A stretch of 49,833 nucleotides of DNA from CAZOJJ01 sp964580105 (GTDB lineage Bacteria; Bacteroidota; Rhodothermia; Rhodothermales; Rubricoccaceae), in NCBI GenBank assembly GCA_964580105.1, contig CAZOJJ010000019.1, positions 1-49,833 on the forward strand. The letters are read 5' to 3'. Each line of letters opens with the position of its first letter. Positions within the stretch are counted from its first letter, which is position 1. Under the pieces are notes generated by a model. That model ran no database searches and was not told the origin of the DNA. It saw only the letters and a program-made list of their open reading frames with translations. The position numbers and the translations under genes are program-made. Below, in pieces: positions 7,120 through 15,638 of the stretch.

Positions 7120-8006
7120 CGTCCGTTCCCGTCCTGGTAGGCCCCACGGCCGTCGGGAAAACCGCCCTCAGCCTGGAGCTGGCCGAGCGGCTGGGCGCCG
7201 AAATCGTTTCGGCCGACAGCCGACAGGTTTACCGCGGTCTCGACATCGGCACGGCCAAGCCGTCCCGGGAGGAGCGCGCACGCGTACGTCATCACTTCAT
7301 CGACGAGCGCGCCCCGGGCGAACCGTGGTCGGCCGGGACCTTCGCGGAGGAGGCCGTGGCTCGGATGGCCGACATCTTCGGACGCGGCCGGCTCCCTCTC
7401 GTCGTCGGCGGCTCGACGCTGTACCTGGAAGCGCTCCTCTTCGGCCTTGCGGACGTTCCGAAGGAGGCCCCCGAGGTCCGCGCGGCGCTCACCCGGAAGG
7501 CGGCCACGCCGGAGGGCGCGCGGGCACTCTACGACGAACTCGCGCGGGTGGACCCCGCCGGAGCGCGAACCCTCGACCCGACGAAAACCCAGCGGCTGGT
7601 GCGGGCGCTCGGGGTGTATCGGACCACCGGCCGCCCGTGGTCGTCCTTCCACGCGCGCACGTCGCCCCCGCCGCATTCCTTTCGGATCGTCGTCCTGAAC
7701 CGCCCCCGCGAGGAGCTCTATGCCCGCATCGAGGCGCGTGTGGACGCCATGCTGGACGCGGGCCTCCTCGAAGAGAACCAGGCGCTCCTGGATGCGGGGT
7801 ATGCCCTCGACACCAACCCCCTCCGCACCATCGGCTACCAGGAACCGATAGCCTACCTCCGCGGCGAGATCGAGTACGACGAGATGGTGCGCCTCCTCAA
7901 ACGAAACAGCCGGCGCTATGCCAAGCGGCAGTTGACGTGGTTTCGTCGGTGGCAGACGGCGGTGTGGGCCGATCCGGCTCAGGACGTGGCTGGTTTATTA
8001 CAATAA
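7116..8006 (+). CDS. miaA: tRNA dimethylallyltransferase
   Basis: A 296-residue enzyme that transfers a dimethylallyl group from DMAPP to A37 of tRNAs reading UNN codons. The P-loop 'GPTAVGKT' is at residues 9-16, followed by 'EIVSADSRQVYRGLDIGTAKPS', 'RHHFIDERAPGEPWSAGTF', 'LVVGGSTLYLEAL' and the late 'IGYQEPIAYLRGE' and 'RYAKRQLTWFR'. All are standard MiaA blocks. It starts with a GTG overlapping the moeB stop. Its own TAA lies inside a CAATAACGG word, and its last 28 bp overlap the end of the convergent glycosyltransferase gene. Confidence 0.94.
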   Translation: MTSVPVLVGPTAVGKTALSLELAERLGAEIVSADSRQVYRGLDIGTAKPSREERARVRHHFIDERAPGEPWSAGTFAEEAVARMADIFGRGRLPLVVGGSTLYLEALLFGLADVPKEAPEVRAALTRKAATPEGARALYDELARVDPAGARTLDPTKTQRLVRALGVYRTTGRPWSSFHARTSPPPHSFRIVVLNRPREELYARIEARVDAMLDAGLLEENQALLDAGYALDTNPLRTIGYQEPIAYLRGEIEYDEMVRLLKRNSRRYAKRQLTWFRRWQTAVWADPAQDVAGLLQ

Positions 8007-9907
8007 CGGTGATCCAGCGTCAGGCATCCATCCAGCACGTAGAGGGCCTGCGGGTGAATCCACCGGCCTCGGTACGTGGCCGAGACCACGCGGAAACCGA
8101 GGCCGGTGAACGTCCGGCGCCAGGCGTCGTCCGTCCGAAAGTCGAGGGTTTGCTCCTGCGGCCGCAGGAGGCCCCCCGCGCGCAGTCGGTTCGCCACGGT
8201 GTCGAGGAAGCGGAGCAGGCGAGCCTGCGGCCGATTCACGACCAGGGACTCCATCACCACGACCGGCCCGCGCGTCACCCGGGCCGCTTCTTTCAACACC
8301 CGCTCCGGCGCATCGGCGTGGTGCAGGACGAACACCAGGAGCGTCGCATCGAAGTCGTCGTCTTCGAACGGGAGGCGCCGGCCGTCGTAGCGCACGAACG
8401 GTAGCGCAGCGGTGTGGTAGTCCACGACGTCCGCGAGCTGCACGATCGCTCCGGCCTCCTGGTTCGCGGCCCAGCCTACGTGCCCCTCCCCTGCCCCGAG
8501 GTCGAGAAGCGATGCCCCGCGCGTCAGCTCCGGCAGGGCCGTTGCCACCCAGCGCCACTTCCGCCGGCCTCGGTGACGCATGAGCCGGGGTAGGCCGAGG
8601 CGGACCGCCCAGGCCACCAGGAACAGCACCCATCCCGACCATCCCACCGCCACGGCCACGGCGTTTCCCCACGCCGGACCGGCGTAGAGCCAGTACGTGC
8701 CCATCGAGCACGTCGCGAGCCACAACCAGGCGCCCGCAAACAGGCGCGTGCGCGGCCGATCCACGAGGAGCGGGATGAAGGCGAGGACCAGCAGCAGGTA
8801 CCACGGATGCACGGTCGTCGCCAGAGCGAAGAAGAGGCCGAAGATCCCGGCCATGAGGATCGGGAGCGACAGCCCCGGTGCACGGGCGCCTCGGCGGGAT
8901 GCGAGGTAGGCGAGGAGGCTGAGGGTTAGGAAGCCGTATTGCAATAACGGACCTATCTGCTTGCTCCAGTCGTCGCCCGTCCACAGGCGGCCGAACCCCT
9001 TCAACGCGTAGTACGGCCCGGCGTTGAACTCGAACAGGCGCACGTAGAGGTCGAGCGATTCCCGCACGTGCGGCCACCAGTACGCCGAGGCGTACGGGGC
9101 GAACAGCACCGCGCCCATCAGCAGCCCGCCGATCCACACGCGGCGGCCGAGACGCTTCGCTGCGAACGGGAGCGCTACGAACGGAATCAGCTTCACCCAG
9201 CCCGCCATCGCGATGAGCGCCCCCGCGGCGGCACCGCGGCGGTGCCGCGCCGCCCAGGCTGCGCCGAGCAGCAATCCGACCGCCGCGATTTCGAGGTGCC
9301 CCTGCCCGGCCCCCTCGATGACCGCCAGCGGATGCCAGGCGTAAAGCGCGAGCGCCCCTCCCCTCACCCACCGACTCACCAGGTATACGCCGGCCAGCTC
9401 GATGAGCACGAAGAACGCCTTGATCGCGTACCAGCTCGCCAGCCATCCGAGCGGGTAGGCAAAGCCGCCGAGAGCAAAGAGGAGCTGGGCCAGGGGCGGG
9501 TAAACCGTGTAGTACGACGGCGAGTTGAGCCGCTCGTAGACCGACTCACCGTGGAGCCGGGCCAGCACCGGATCGTCGGGACGATACTGGTAGGGGTCGA
9601 TGCCGTGCTGGGCCTGGAGCTGGCCGTCCCAGACGTAGCGGTAGCCGTCGTCCGAAAGCGCAGGGGGCAACGGAAAGACGACGAGGCGCAGCAGCACGGC
9701 CAGCCCCAGCACGGCCCGCGTGGACCAGCTCCGCCGCAGGCCCGTCCACGTCACGACGCCTGAAGCCGTCAGCGCGGCGATCACGAACGCCGTGCGCCAT
9801 CCCTCGCCGGCCTCGGGCGAGCGTGCCGTGACGGCCATTGCAACCGTTGCACCCACGATCAGGCTCGCCTCGGCCCAGCGGAGCCGTCGTTCGCGAGCCG
9901 AAGCCAT
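7979..9907 (-). CDS. GT-C membrane glycosyltransferase fused to a SAM-dependent methyltransferase
   Basis: I use the ATG at 9907 (642 residues); an upstream start at 9931 would overlap the RsbW-like gene. Residues ~10-440 are a polytopic GT-C/DUF2029-like region with about ten hydrophobic helices. An acidic pair (D86, D87) sits in the first extracytoplasmic loop, 'LSDDGYRYVWDG', as in polyprenol-phosphate-sugar-dependent mannosyltransferases. Residues ~466-642 are a class I methyltransferase: motif I 'LLDLGAGEGHVGW', then 'LPFEDDDFDATLLVFVLHH', as in Methyltransf_11. The donor, acceptor and methylation target are unknown; envelope glycan or glycolipid assembly is likely. It is the last gene of a long reverse operon. 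The last codons run through a CAATAACGG site into miaA. Confidence 0.82.
   Translation of the reverse strand: MASARERRLRWAEASLIVGATVAMAVTARSPEAGEGWRTAFVIAALTASGVVTWTGLRRSWSTRAVLGLAVLLRLVVFPLPPALSDDGYRYVWDGQLQAQHGIDPYQYRPDDPVLARLHGESVYERLNSPSYYTVYPPLAQLLFALGGFAYPLGWLASWYAIKAFFVLIELAGVYLVSRWVRGGALALYAWHPLAVIEGAGQGHLEIAAVGLLLGAAWAARHRRGAAAGALIAMAGWVKLIPFVALPFAAKRLGRRVWIGGLLMGAVLFAPYASAYWWPHVRESLDLYVRLFEFNAGPYYALKGFGRLWTGDDWSKQIGPLLQYGFLTLSLLAYLASRRGARAPGLSLPILMAGIFGLFFALATTVHPWYLLLVLAFIPLLVDRPRTRLFAGAWLWLATCSMGTYWLYAGPAWGNAVAVAVGWSGWVLFLVAWAVRLGLPRLMRHRGRRKWRWVATALPELTRGASLLDLGAGEGHVGWAANQEAGAIVQLADVVDYHTAALPFVRYDGRRLPFEDDDFDATLLVFVLHHADAPERVLKEAARVTRGPVVVMESLVVNRPQARLLRFLDTVANRLRAGGLLRPQEQTLDFRTDDAWRRTFTGLGFRVVSATYRGRWIHPQALYVLDGCLTLDHRYCNKPATS
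7998..8009 (+). repeat. CAATAACGG motif, copy 3
   Basis: TTACAATAACGG covers the end of miaA and supplies its TAA stop. On the other strand it encodes R-Y-C-N-K near the C-terminus of the fusion protein. Confidence 0.6.
8939..8950 (+). repeat. CAATAACGG motif, copy 4 (exact 12-mer)
   Basis: TTGCAATAACGG lies inside the GT-C gene. In the gene's reading direction it is CCG TTA TTG CAA (P-L-L-Q), with two leucine codons otherwise avoided here. Confidence 0.65.
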
Positions 9908-9911
9908 CGCC

Positions 9912-10322
9912 CTATGCGGCCCTCTCCGCATCCCGGATGACGAACCGGAGCGTGAGCACGCCGTCCCGGACTTCGACGGCGTCTGCGAGTTCGCTCATGA
10001 TGTAGAGGCCACGACCGCTGGTCTGCATGGCGTCGGAGGGGAGGTGCGCCTGCTCGAACGCCGCCTGCGTCAGCACGCGCCGCTCGTCCTCCACGGTGAG
10101 GGCCCATCCATCCGCTCCCGCCTCCCACGTGAGCTGCACCTGTTTCTCCGGGTCCTCGTCGTTGCCGTGGTGAATGGCGTTGGCGACGGCCTCGCCGGTG
10201 GCGAGCAGGAGCCGGTCCACCAGCGGCCGGGGCAGGTGGGCCTGCCGGGCGGACGCCTCGGCGAAACGAACCGCCCGCGGCACGGACGCGGGAACGCTGG
10301 GTAGGACGAGGCGGCGTTCCAT
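9912..10322 (-). CDS. RsbW-like anti-sigma/HATPase regulatory protein
   Basis: A 136-residue single-domain GHKL ATPase of the SpoIIAB/RsbW type (HATPase_c_2). The N-box is 'ATGEAVANAIHHGN' (E44, N48), an acidic residue follows in 'LTVEDERRVL', and the glycine-rich lid is 'TSGRGLYIMSELAD' (about 101-114). Family members bind a sigma factor or phosphorylate a STAS-domain antagonist. The canonical D-x-G-x-G-F motif is degraded to 'VEDERRVL'. Its ATG overlaps the subtilase stop (ATGA), and the next gene begins 4 bp after its own stop. A STAS protein is present at 44.4 kb, but a partnership is only a guess. Confidence 0.85.
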   Translation of the reverse strand: MERRLVLPSVPASVPRAVRFAEASARQAHLPRPLVDRLLLATGEAVANAIHHGNDEDPEKQVQLTWEAGADGWALTVEDERRVLTQAAFEQAHLPSDAMQTSGRGLYIMSELADAVEVRDGVLTLRFVIRDAERAA

Positions 10323-13300
10323 CAGCGGATGATCGCCACCTTCTCGATCACCGGCTCCTGTCCTTCACTCTCGACCCGGATGAGGTACACGCCCGAGGGT
10401 ACGGCCTCGCCCCGTGCGTCGGTCAGGTCCCACGGTGCGCCGCCGTCGCCGTCGAACTCCTCCAGCTCGCGCACGAGGCGGCCGTCCAGCGAGTAGATCG
10501 CAATCTGCGCCGTACGCGGCAGGCCGGCGATGATGACGCGGCCGTCGTGCTGGTTCTGGCGGTAGGGGTTCGGGAAGACGTACACGTCGGACAGGTCGGC
10601 AGCGAACGTGCTCAGAACGGCCACGGTGCCCTCCGGCGCCAGCGTCGCCCCCGAGGCCGCCTCCATCGCGGTCACCACGACGGCCGTGCGCAGCCCGGTC
10701 GCACCGAGCGCCCGATCCGCGATGGTGAGCACGACCTCTTCAGGCCGCTGAACGTCGAATTCGACCTCGGTGACGGCCCCGCTCGGATCGACACGGTAGC
10801 GGGATGGATCCTGGGCGGCCTGCGGATCGAGCGGCTCGGAGAAGCGAAGAAGGGCCCGGCCGCCCCCCAGTACGTCCCACGAAGCCAGCAGCAGCGTGCC
10901 CTCGAGGCCACTCGCCGGCACCATCAGGGCCACGGCGCCCTGCCCGACGGGCGTGCCTTCCTCGTCACGAAGCCCTTCCCACGCGAGTGTCGCGGCACCC
11001 GTCGGGAGCCCGGGGAAGTGCAGGGCCACGGCCCGTCCGCCCTCCTGAAGCAACGCCGAGGCCGGCTCCCGCGCATCGTTCAGCAGGAACTGACGGGCCA
11101 GCACGTCGGGTGCGAGCGGCTCCGTGAAGCGAACGACGACGTAGTCCTCCGCAGGATAGGTGACGTCCGTCACGACCGCAGGCGCGTGGGGGCGCACCGT
11201 GCGGGCGCGACTCAGGTCCGACGCAGCCCCGTCGTAGTAGGCGCGGAGGGCGTACTCGCGCACCTCGGTGGCCGGAAGCACCAGCTCCGCTTCCGCCGTG
11301 GTCGCCACGAGGCTGAACGCCGCGCCGGGCAGGGCGGCGAAGACCCGGACGGAATCGGCGCCGGGAGCATGCCAGGCCAGCCTTACCGTGCCGGCGTCGA
11401 GGGCGTGGGCCTCCGTCCAGTTCGGCGGAGGCCGGCTCGCTGCACCGCCGTTGTAGTCGTAGAGCCGCATTCGGCCGTCCGCGCCGGCCACGACGAACTC
11501 GGGCTGCCCGTCGGAATCGAAGTCGGCCACGGTGACGCGGTAGCTGCGGAGGCCGGTCGGGCCATCGGCTCCCCCCTCGGCCCCCGTGTGGAAGATCGGC
11601 TTCCAGTCGGCGGACGCGCTGAAGACCCAGAGGTCGGGCGGATGCACGACGATCAGCTCGTCGCGTCCGTCGCCGTCGAAGTCGGCCGCACCGAGAGCGC
11701 CGAAACGGGTGGCGAGCCCCTGGAAGGCGAGCTCCGCGCGCCGCTCGAACGCGTTGTCGCCCGTTGTGACGAAGAGCGAGGCGAGGCCGAAGAGGGCGTC
11801 GTCCGAGGCGCTGCCGGTTTTGGGGGTGGTGAAGCCCCAGAACGCCTCCTGCCCCTGTCCATCGAAGTGCCCCTGTGCGAAGCGGCTCCCCGCGCCGTAG
11901 CGGTCGGTTTCGTAGGTCCAGACGGGCTCGTACTGGCTGCCGCCCTGGTGCTCGTAGACGATGAAATCGCCGTCGTTGTCCCCGACCACCCAGTCCATCC
12001 GGTTGTCGGTGTCGAAGAATCCGATGAGCCCCCGCGGCTCGTTGAAGGTGTTGACCGGCTCTTCGGGGTCGGAGTTGGCCGTGGGGTTGTCGAGTTCGGC
12101 AACCTGATGAAACGTCTCGCCGTCCCATTCGAAGACCCGCCACTGCGTGGCCGGTGCCTCCCCGTCGGGCGAGCGGAGCCGGAGGTCGTGCCCCCAGATC
12201 TCGCCCTGGCCGTCGCGGTCGAGATCCCCCAGCCGCGCTCCCCAGAAGGGACGCCGTGTGGAGTTGGCCGGGGTCGTGTCGCTGAAGAGCACCTGGCTCG
12301 GAAAGCAGCCGTCGTCGCTGCCCTGCTCCAGGCACTCTGCCGGTGTCTTTTCGGCCTCGACGAGGAAGGTGTTGGGACCGAACTGGAGGAGCAGCTCGCG
12401 GCGCCCGTTGCGGTTGGTGTCGCCCTCGTCGCGCGGGATGAACTGCGCTGCCAGCGAAGCCTGGTAGGCGAAGCCCCCATCCGGGCCGGCCCACTCGTAG
12501 ACCGACACGCTGTCACTCGGCTCGCCTTCCACGAATCCGTTGAACACGATTTCGAGAAGGCCGTCGCCGTCGAAGTCGGTTGCCTTCTCCAAGAGGTAGC
12601 CGGCCGGCACGTCGAGGACGGTCTCGGAAAACAGGCTCGTGTTGAGCGGGAGCACGTCGAGCACGACCGTCGTCTCGACCTCGGACGAGAGGCCGGCGCG
12701 GTTGATCGCCGTGGCGCGGACGGCGACGCTGCCGCTGCGCGACATCGGATTGGGCCAGAACAACCCGTAGCGCCGCTCCCATTCGCGCCCCTGCACGACC
12801 TCGGCACCCTCGATGGCGAGGCGGCCGAGCGTCACGTCGTCGGTTTCGAGTTCGACGAGGACGCCCTGCCGACCGTCGAGGTAGGCCGGCCCGGCGAACT
12901 TGACGGCCACCGTCGGGGCACTCCGGTCAATCGTCACGCGGTGGCGCTCTTCGAGGGTCTGCCCGCTGGTCAGCTCCACGGCAAGCCGGAGCAGGTAGGT
13001 GCCTTCCTCCAGGCCCCGGGTGTCCCAGGTGCCGAGCGTGGCTTCGCGCACCTGCACTTCCACGGGCCCCGCGATGCTCTGCCACGCGCCGATGGGAGCG
13101 CTCGCCTCGTCGTCGTACGCGGCGTAGTCGAGGCGCCAGGACACGAACTGCGGAGCGATGGCCGACCCGACGATGGGTACGGTGTCCTCCGCCGTTCCGC
13201 CGTCCTGCTCGGGCGAAAGGATCGAGACGTTGGTAGGATACGGGAGGCCGAGCGCGTTGGCCACGTCGAGGAGACCGGCGGCCGTCTTGTGGTCCCAGCC

Positions 13301-14587
13301 TGGGTCGCCCACGTCGCGCGCCGTGGCGGTGAGGATGCCCCGGATGGACTCCGGCGTGAGCGTGGGGTCGAGGGAGCGCAGCAGCGCGGCGGCGCCGGAC
13401 ACCTGGGGGGCGGCGAGCGACGAGCCGCTCCGGCGGCCGTAGAGCTTCTCCTCCAGCGGGCGCGGGTCGCCCTCGCGCGGCTTGAGGGTGGTGAAGACGC
13501 GCGTGCCCGGTGCCCCGAGGTCGATGCCCGGCCCGTGCTGACCACCGACGCCCTCGATGTCCTGGCCGTCCTCCGTGAACCACGCCACCCCGATGACCTC
13601 GGCGTAGTCGGACGGGTAGTGGGGCGAGTCGCCCCCGGCGTTGCCGCCGGAGGCCACGATCACGGTGCCCCGGGCGTAGGCGTAGCGGATGGCTTCGTGG
13701 AGCAACGGGCTATCCTGCTCGCGTCCGAAGGAGAGGTTGATCACGTCGGCGCCGAGGTCGGCGGCATAGACGATGGCGGCGGCGAGGTCGTCGTCCTCGG
13801 CCACGCCGTCGCGGCCGAAGGCGCGCACGGGCACGAGCGAGACGCCCGGGGCCACGCCCGCGATGCCGGCCCCGTCGAGGGCCGCCGCCATCACGCCGGC
13901 CACGAGCGTGCCGTGGTCCTGGTTGCCGTCCTCGGAGGGGTCGTTGTCGCGCACGTAGTAATCGCCCTCCTCCACACTCGTGGCCCGATCCACGAAGTCG
14001 TAGCCGTGCACGTCGTCCACGTAGCCGTTGCCGTCGTCGTCGATCCCGTTGTTCGGGATTTCGCCCGGGTTCGTCCAGATCTGCCCCTGGAGGTCGGGGT
14101 GCTCCATGTACAGCCCGGTGTCGAGAATGACGAGGCGAACGCCGGGCGAGCCGGTCGTCCGCTCCCAGGCCTCGTCGGCGCGGATGATGCGAAGGTGCGT
14201 GAGGCTGTCGGCGTACGCCTCGGCGTCGAGGTCGTCGGCCAGGTCGATCCGGTACCGGCCGTTGGGCTGAACGTAGCGGACGCCCGGCGACCGCTCCCAG
14301 GCGGACTGCACGGCGGCGAGATCCGCCGCGCCGTCCACGTCGAGCACGACGACCTGGCGCGTCCACGCCGCCGCCCCGTCCGGCGTCAGCGGCCGGACAG
14401 CCCGCACGTCGCGGAAGCGCCCGTCTCCGGCGGGCACGCGGCCCTGACGGAGCGTCTGCAGCAGCGCCGGGTCAGCCCCGTCCTCGAACCGGACGATCAG
14501 CTCCGACTGCGCCCGTGCCGCCCCGAGCCCGGCCATCAGCGCAATGAGAACGACGAGAAAAGGCCGAAGCGAACCGCAGCGTACCAT
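10322..14587 (-). CDS. Secreted subtilisin-like (S8) serine protease with FG-GAP repeats and T9SS sorting domain
   Basis: I use the ATG at 14587 (1,421 residues) because it places a signal peptide at the very N-terminus ('FLVVLIALMAGLGAARAQ'). An earlier start at 14641 adds 18 residues. The S8 catalytic domain (~150-440) has Asp156 in 'VILDTG', His225 in 'DHGTLVAGV' and Ser390 in 'GSSLAAPQVSGAAALL'. Ig-like segments follow, then FG-GAP/VCBS-type calcium-binding motifs ('DFDGDGLLEIV', 'DLDRDGQGEIW', 'DFDGDGRDELIV', 'DFDSDGQPEFVV'). The last ~85 residues are a T9SS sorting domain starting 'VYVFPNPYRQNQHDG' and ending 'EKVAIIR'. It is probably a surface or secreted protease. It ends overlapping the RsbW-like gene by 1 codon. 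Confidence 0.92.
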   Translation of the reverse strand: MVRCGSLRPFLVVLIALMAGLGAARAQSELIVRFEDGADPALLQTLRQGRVPAGDGRFRDVRAVRPLTPDGAAAWTRQVVVLDVDGAADLAAVQSAWERSPGVRYVQPNGRYRIDLADDLDAEAYADSLTHLRIIRADEAWERTTGSPGVRLVILDTGLYMEHPDLQGQIWTNPGEIPNNGIDDDGNGYVDDVHGYDFVDRATSVEEGDYYVRDNDPSEDGNQDHGTLVAGVMAAALDGAGIAGVAPGVSLVPVRAFGRDGVAEDDDLAAAIVYAADLGADVINLSFGREQDSPLLHEAIRYAYARGTVIVASGGNAGGDSPHYPSDYAEVIGVAWFTEDGQDIEGVGGQHGPGIDLGAPGTRVFTTLKPREGDPRPLEEKLYGRRSGSSLAAPQVSGAAALLRSLDPTLTPESIRGILTATARDVGDPGWDHKTAAGLLDVANALGLPYPTNVSILSPEQDGGTAEDTVPIVGSAIAPQFVSWRLDYAAYDDEASAPIGAWQSIAGPVEVQVREATLGTWDTRGLEEGTYLLRLAVELTSGQTLEERHRVTIDRSAPTVAVKFAGPAYLDGRQGVLVELETDDVTLGRLAIEGAEVVQGREWERRYGLFWPNPMSRSGSVAVRATAINRAGLSSEVETTVVLDVLPLNTSLFSETVLDVPAGYLLEKATDFDGDGLLEIVFNGFVEGEPSDSVSVYEWAGPDGGFAYQASLAAQFIPRDEGDTNRNGRRELLLQFGPNTFLVEAEKTPAECLEQGSDDGCFPSQVLFSDTTPANSTRRPFWGARLGDLDRDGQGEIWGHDLRLRSPDGEAPATQWRVFEWDGETFHQVAELDNPTANSDPEEPVNTFNEPRGLIGFFDTDNRMDWVVGDNDGDFIVYEHQGGSQYEPVWTYETDRYGAGSRFAQGHFDGQGQEAFWGFTTPKTGSASDDALFGLASLFVTTGDNAFERRAELAFQGLATRFGALGAADFDGDGRDELIVVHPPDLWVFSASADWKPIFHTGAEGGADGPTGLRSYRVTVADFDSDGQPEFVVAGADGRMRLYDYNGGAASRPPPNWTEAHALDAGTVRLAWHAPGADSVRVFAALPGAAFSLVATTAEAELVLPATEVREYALRAYYDGAASDLSRARTVRPHAPAVVTDVTYPAEDYVVVRFTEPLAPDVLARQFLLNDAREPASALLQEGGRAVALHFPGLPTGAATLAWEGLRDEEGTPVGQGAVALMVPASGLEGTLLLASWDVLGGGRALLRFSEPLDPQAAQDPSRYRVDPSGAVTEVEFDVQRPEEVVLTIADRALGATGLRTAVVVTAMEAASGATLAPEGTVAVLSTFAADLSDVYVFPNPYRQNQHDGRVIIAGLPRTAQIAIYSLDGRLVRELEEFDGDGGAPWDLTDARGEAVPSGVYLIRVESEGQEPVIEKVAIIR

Positions 14588-14641
14588 CACCGGAGCGAAC
14601 GAGAAACGAAGTGGGGGTAGCGGAACGGCTCGATAGGGCAA

Positions 14642-15577
14642 CTAGGGGGTGCGCCGACGGCGCCCTTCTCTGTAGCTGTGGGCGAGGGTGAAGCCGAGGA
14701 GGTAACGGACGGCGTAGTCCGACACACCCCGCGGCAGGTGGGGCAGCACACGGCGAACGGCGTGGGCCACCCGGGGATGCAGCAAGGCCCGGTAGGCTTT
14801 CCCGCGCAGACCGGACGCCGAATCTACGACATCCACCCCCGTCTGCCCAGCCAATTGGGGGTGCCGCTCTACCATCCGGGGCAGGTTGTGCCGTCCGAAT
14901 TCGGCCATCTTTGCACAGGCGACCTCCAGATCACCGACATCGTACTGGTAGGCGCACGCCTCGGGCACGAAGCGCAGGCCGTCCGGCCACCGCTCGGCCA
15001 GGCGCGCACCGGCCTCGAGGTCTTCCCCGTAGGTCAGCGCCTCGTCGAAACCACCCACGGTGCGGATCGCCTCGGCGTGCACCATCGCGATGCCGAGGCG
15101 GAAGAAGCGCCACGGCTGCGGGCGCGCTCGTGTACCCCTGCGCGGCCCGCGCAGGCGAGAGCCGAGGTAGCGGACGTACGGATCGGCCCGGTCCCCGACC
15201 ACCTCCAGGCGGGCGACGGCGGCCACGACGCCCGGTCGCTCCAACGCCGCTCGCAGGGCGGTGAGGTACCCCGGCCGCGGGGCCACGTCGGCGTCGAGGA
15301 ACGCGAGCAGCCGGCCGTGCGCCTCACCTACCCCGGTGTTCCGAGCAGCGGCCCGGCCCCGGTTCTCCGGATGGACGAGAACCCGGGCGCGGTCTTCTGC
15401 CCCCGCCTCGGCGATGAGCCGACGGAGGACGGCCCCCGTCTCGTCGGTCGAGCCATCGTCCACGAATAGCCACTCGGCGGGCTCGGATTGCGCGAGCATC
15501 GCCGGAACGGTCGTCGGCAGCACGTGTGCCCCCTCGTAGACGGGAACGATGACGGAGACGGCGGACGAGAAGGGCAC
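14642..15577 (-). CDS. Family 2 glycosyltransferase
   Basis: A 311-residue GT-A fold enzyme if started at the GTG at 15577, which places the family's N-terminal strand 'AVSVIVPVYEGA' at residue 6. A GTG at 15634 would add 19 atypical residues translated from a CAATAACGG site. Motifs: 'FVDDGSTDETG' (nucleotide-binding Asp), 'GRAAARNTGV', the metal-binding D-A-D at 95-97 in 'LAFLDADVAP', and 'GGFDEALTYGEDLEAGARL'. It transfers a sugar from a nucleotide donor, probably in envelope polysaccharide synthesis; donor and acceptor are unknown. It lies between the M24 peptidase and subtilase genes in the same operon as the GT-C fusion. Confidence 0.85.
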   Translation of the reverse strand: MPFSSAVSVIVPVYEGAHVLPTTVPAMLAQSEPAEWLFVDDGSTDETGAVLRRLIAEAGAEDRARVLVHPENRGRAAARNTGVGEAHGRLLAFLDADVAPRPGYLTALRAALERPGVVAAVARLEVVGDRADPYVRYLGSRLRGPRRGTRARPQPWRFFRLGIAMVHAEAIRTVGGFDEALTYGEDLEAGARLAERWPDGLRFVPEACAYQYDVGDLEVACAKMAEFGRHNLPRMVERHPQLAGQTGVDVVDSASGLRGKAYRALLHPRVAHAVRRVLPHLPRGVSDYAVRYLLGFTLAHSYREGRRRRTP

Positions 15578-15578
15578 G

Positions 15579-15590
15579 ATGCAATAACGG
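15579..15590 (+). repeat. CAATAACGG motif, copy 5
   Basis: ATGCAATAACGG, just upstream of the preferred GTG start of the GT2 gene (minus strand). It is followed on the plus strand by ATTATATGC, making an AT-rich island with a TATAAT word on the minus strand, so it could also contribute to a promoter. Confidence 0.6.
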
Positions 15591-15638
15591 ATTATATGCC
15601 GAAAACTCCGGACTCCCACCCGTCTCGAACGCACCGCA

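Noticed and set aside
10547..14620. Open frame of more than 1,300 codons on the plus strand
   Set aside because: It lies antisense to the subtilase, which has a full catalytic triad, signal peptide and sorting domain. The plus-strand product is Arg/Gly/Val-rich low complexity, typical of antisense frames in GC-rich DNA.
15591..15600. TATAAT word as a sigma-70-type promoter for the GT2 gene
   Set aside because: No matching -35 is visible, and primary promoters here look like TANNTTNG. The gene is probably transcribed from the guaB promoter, so this is noted but not called.
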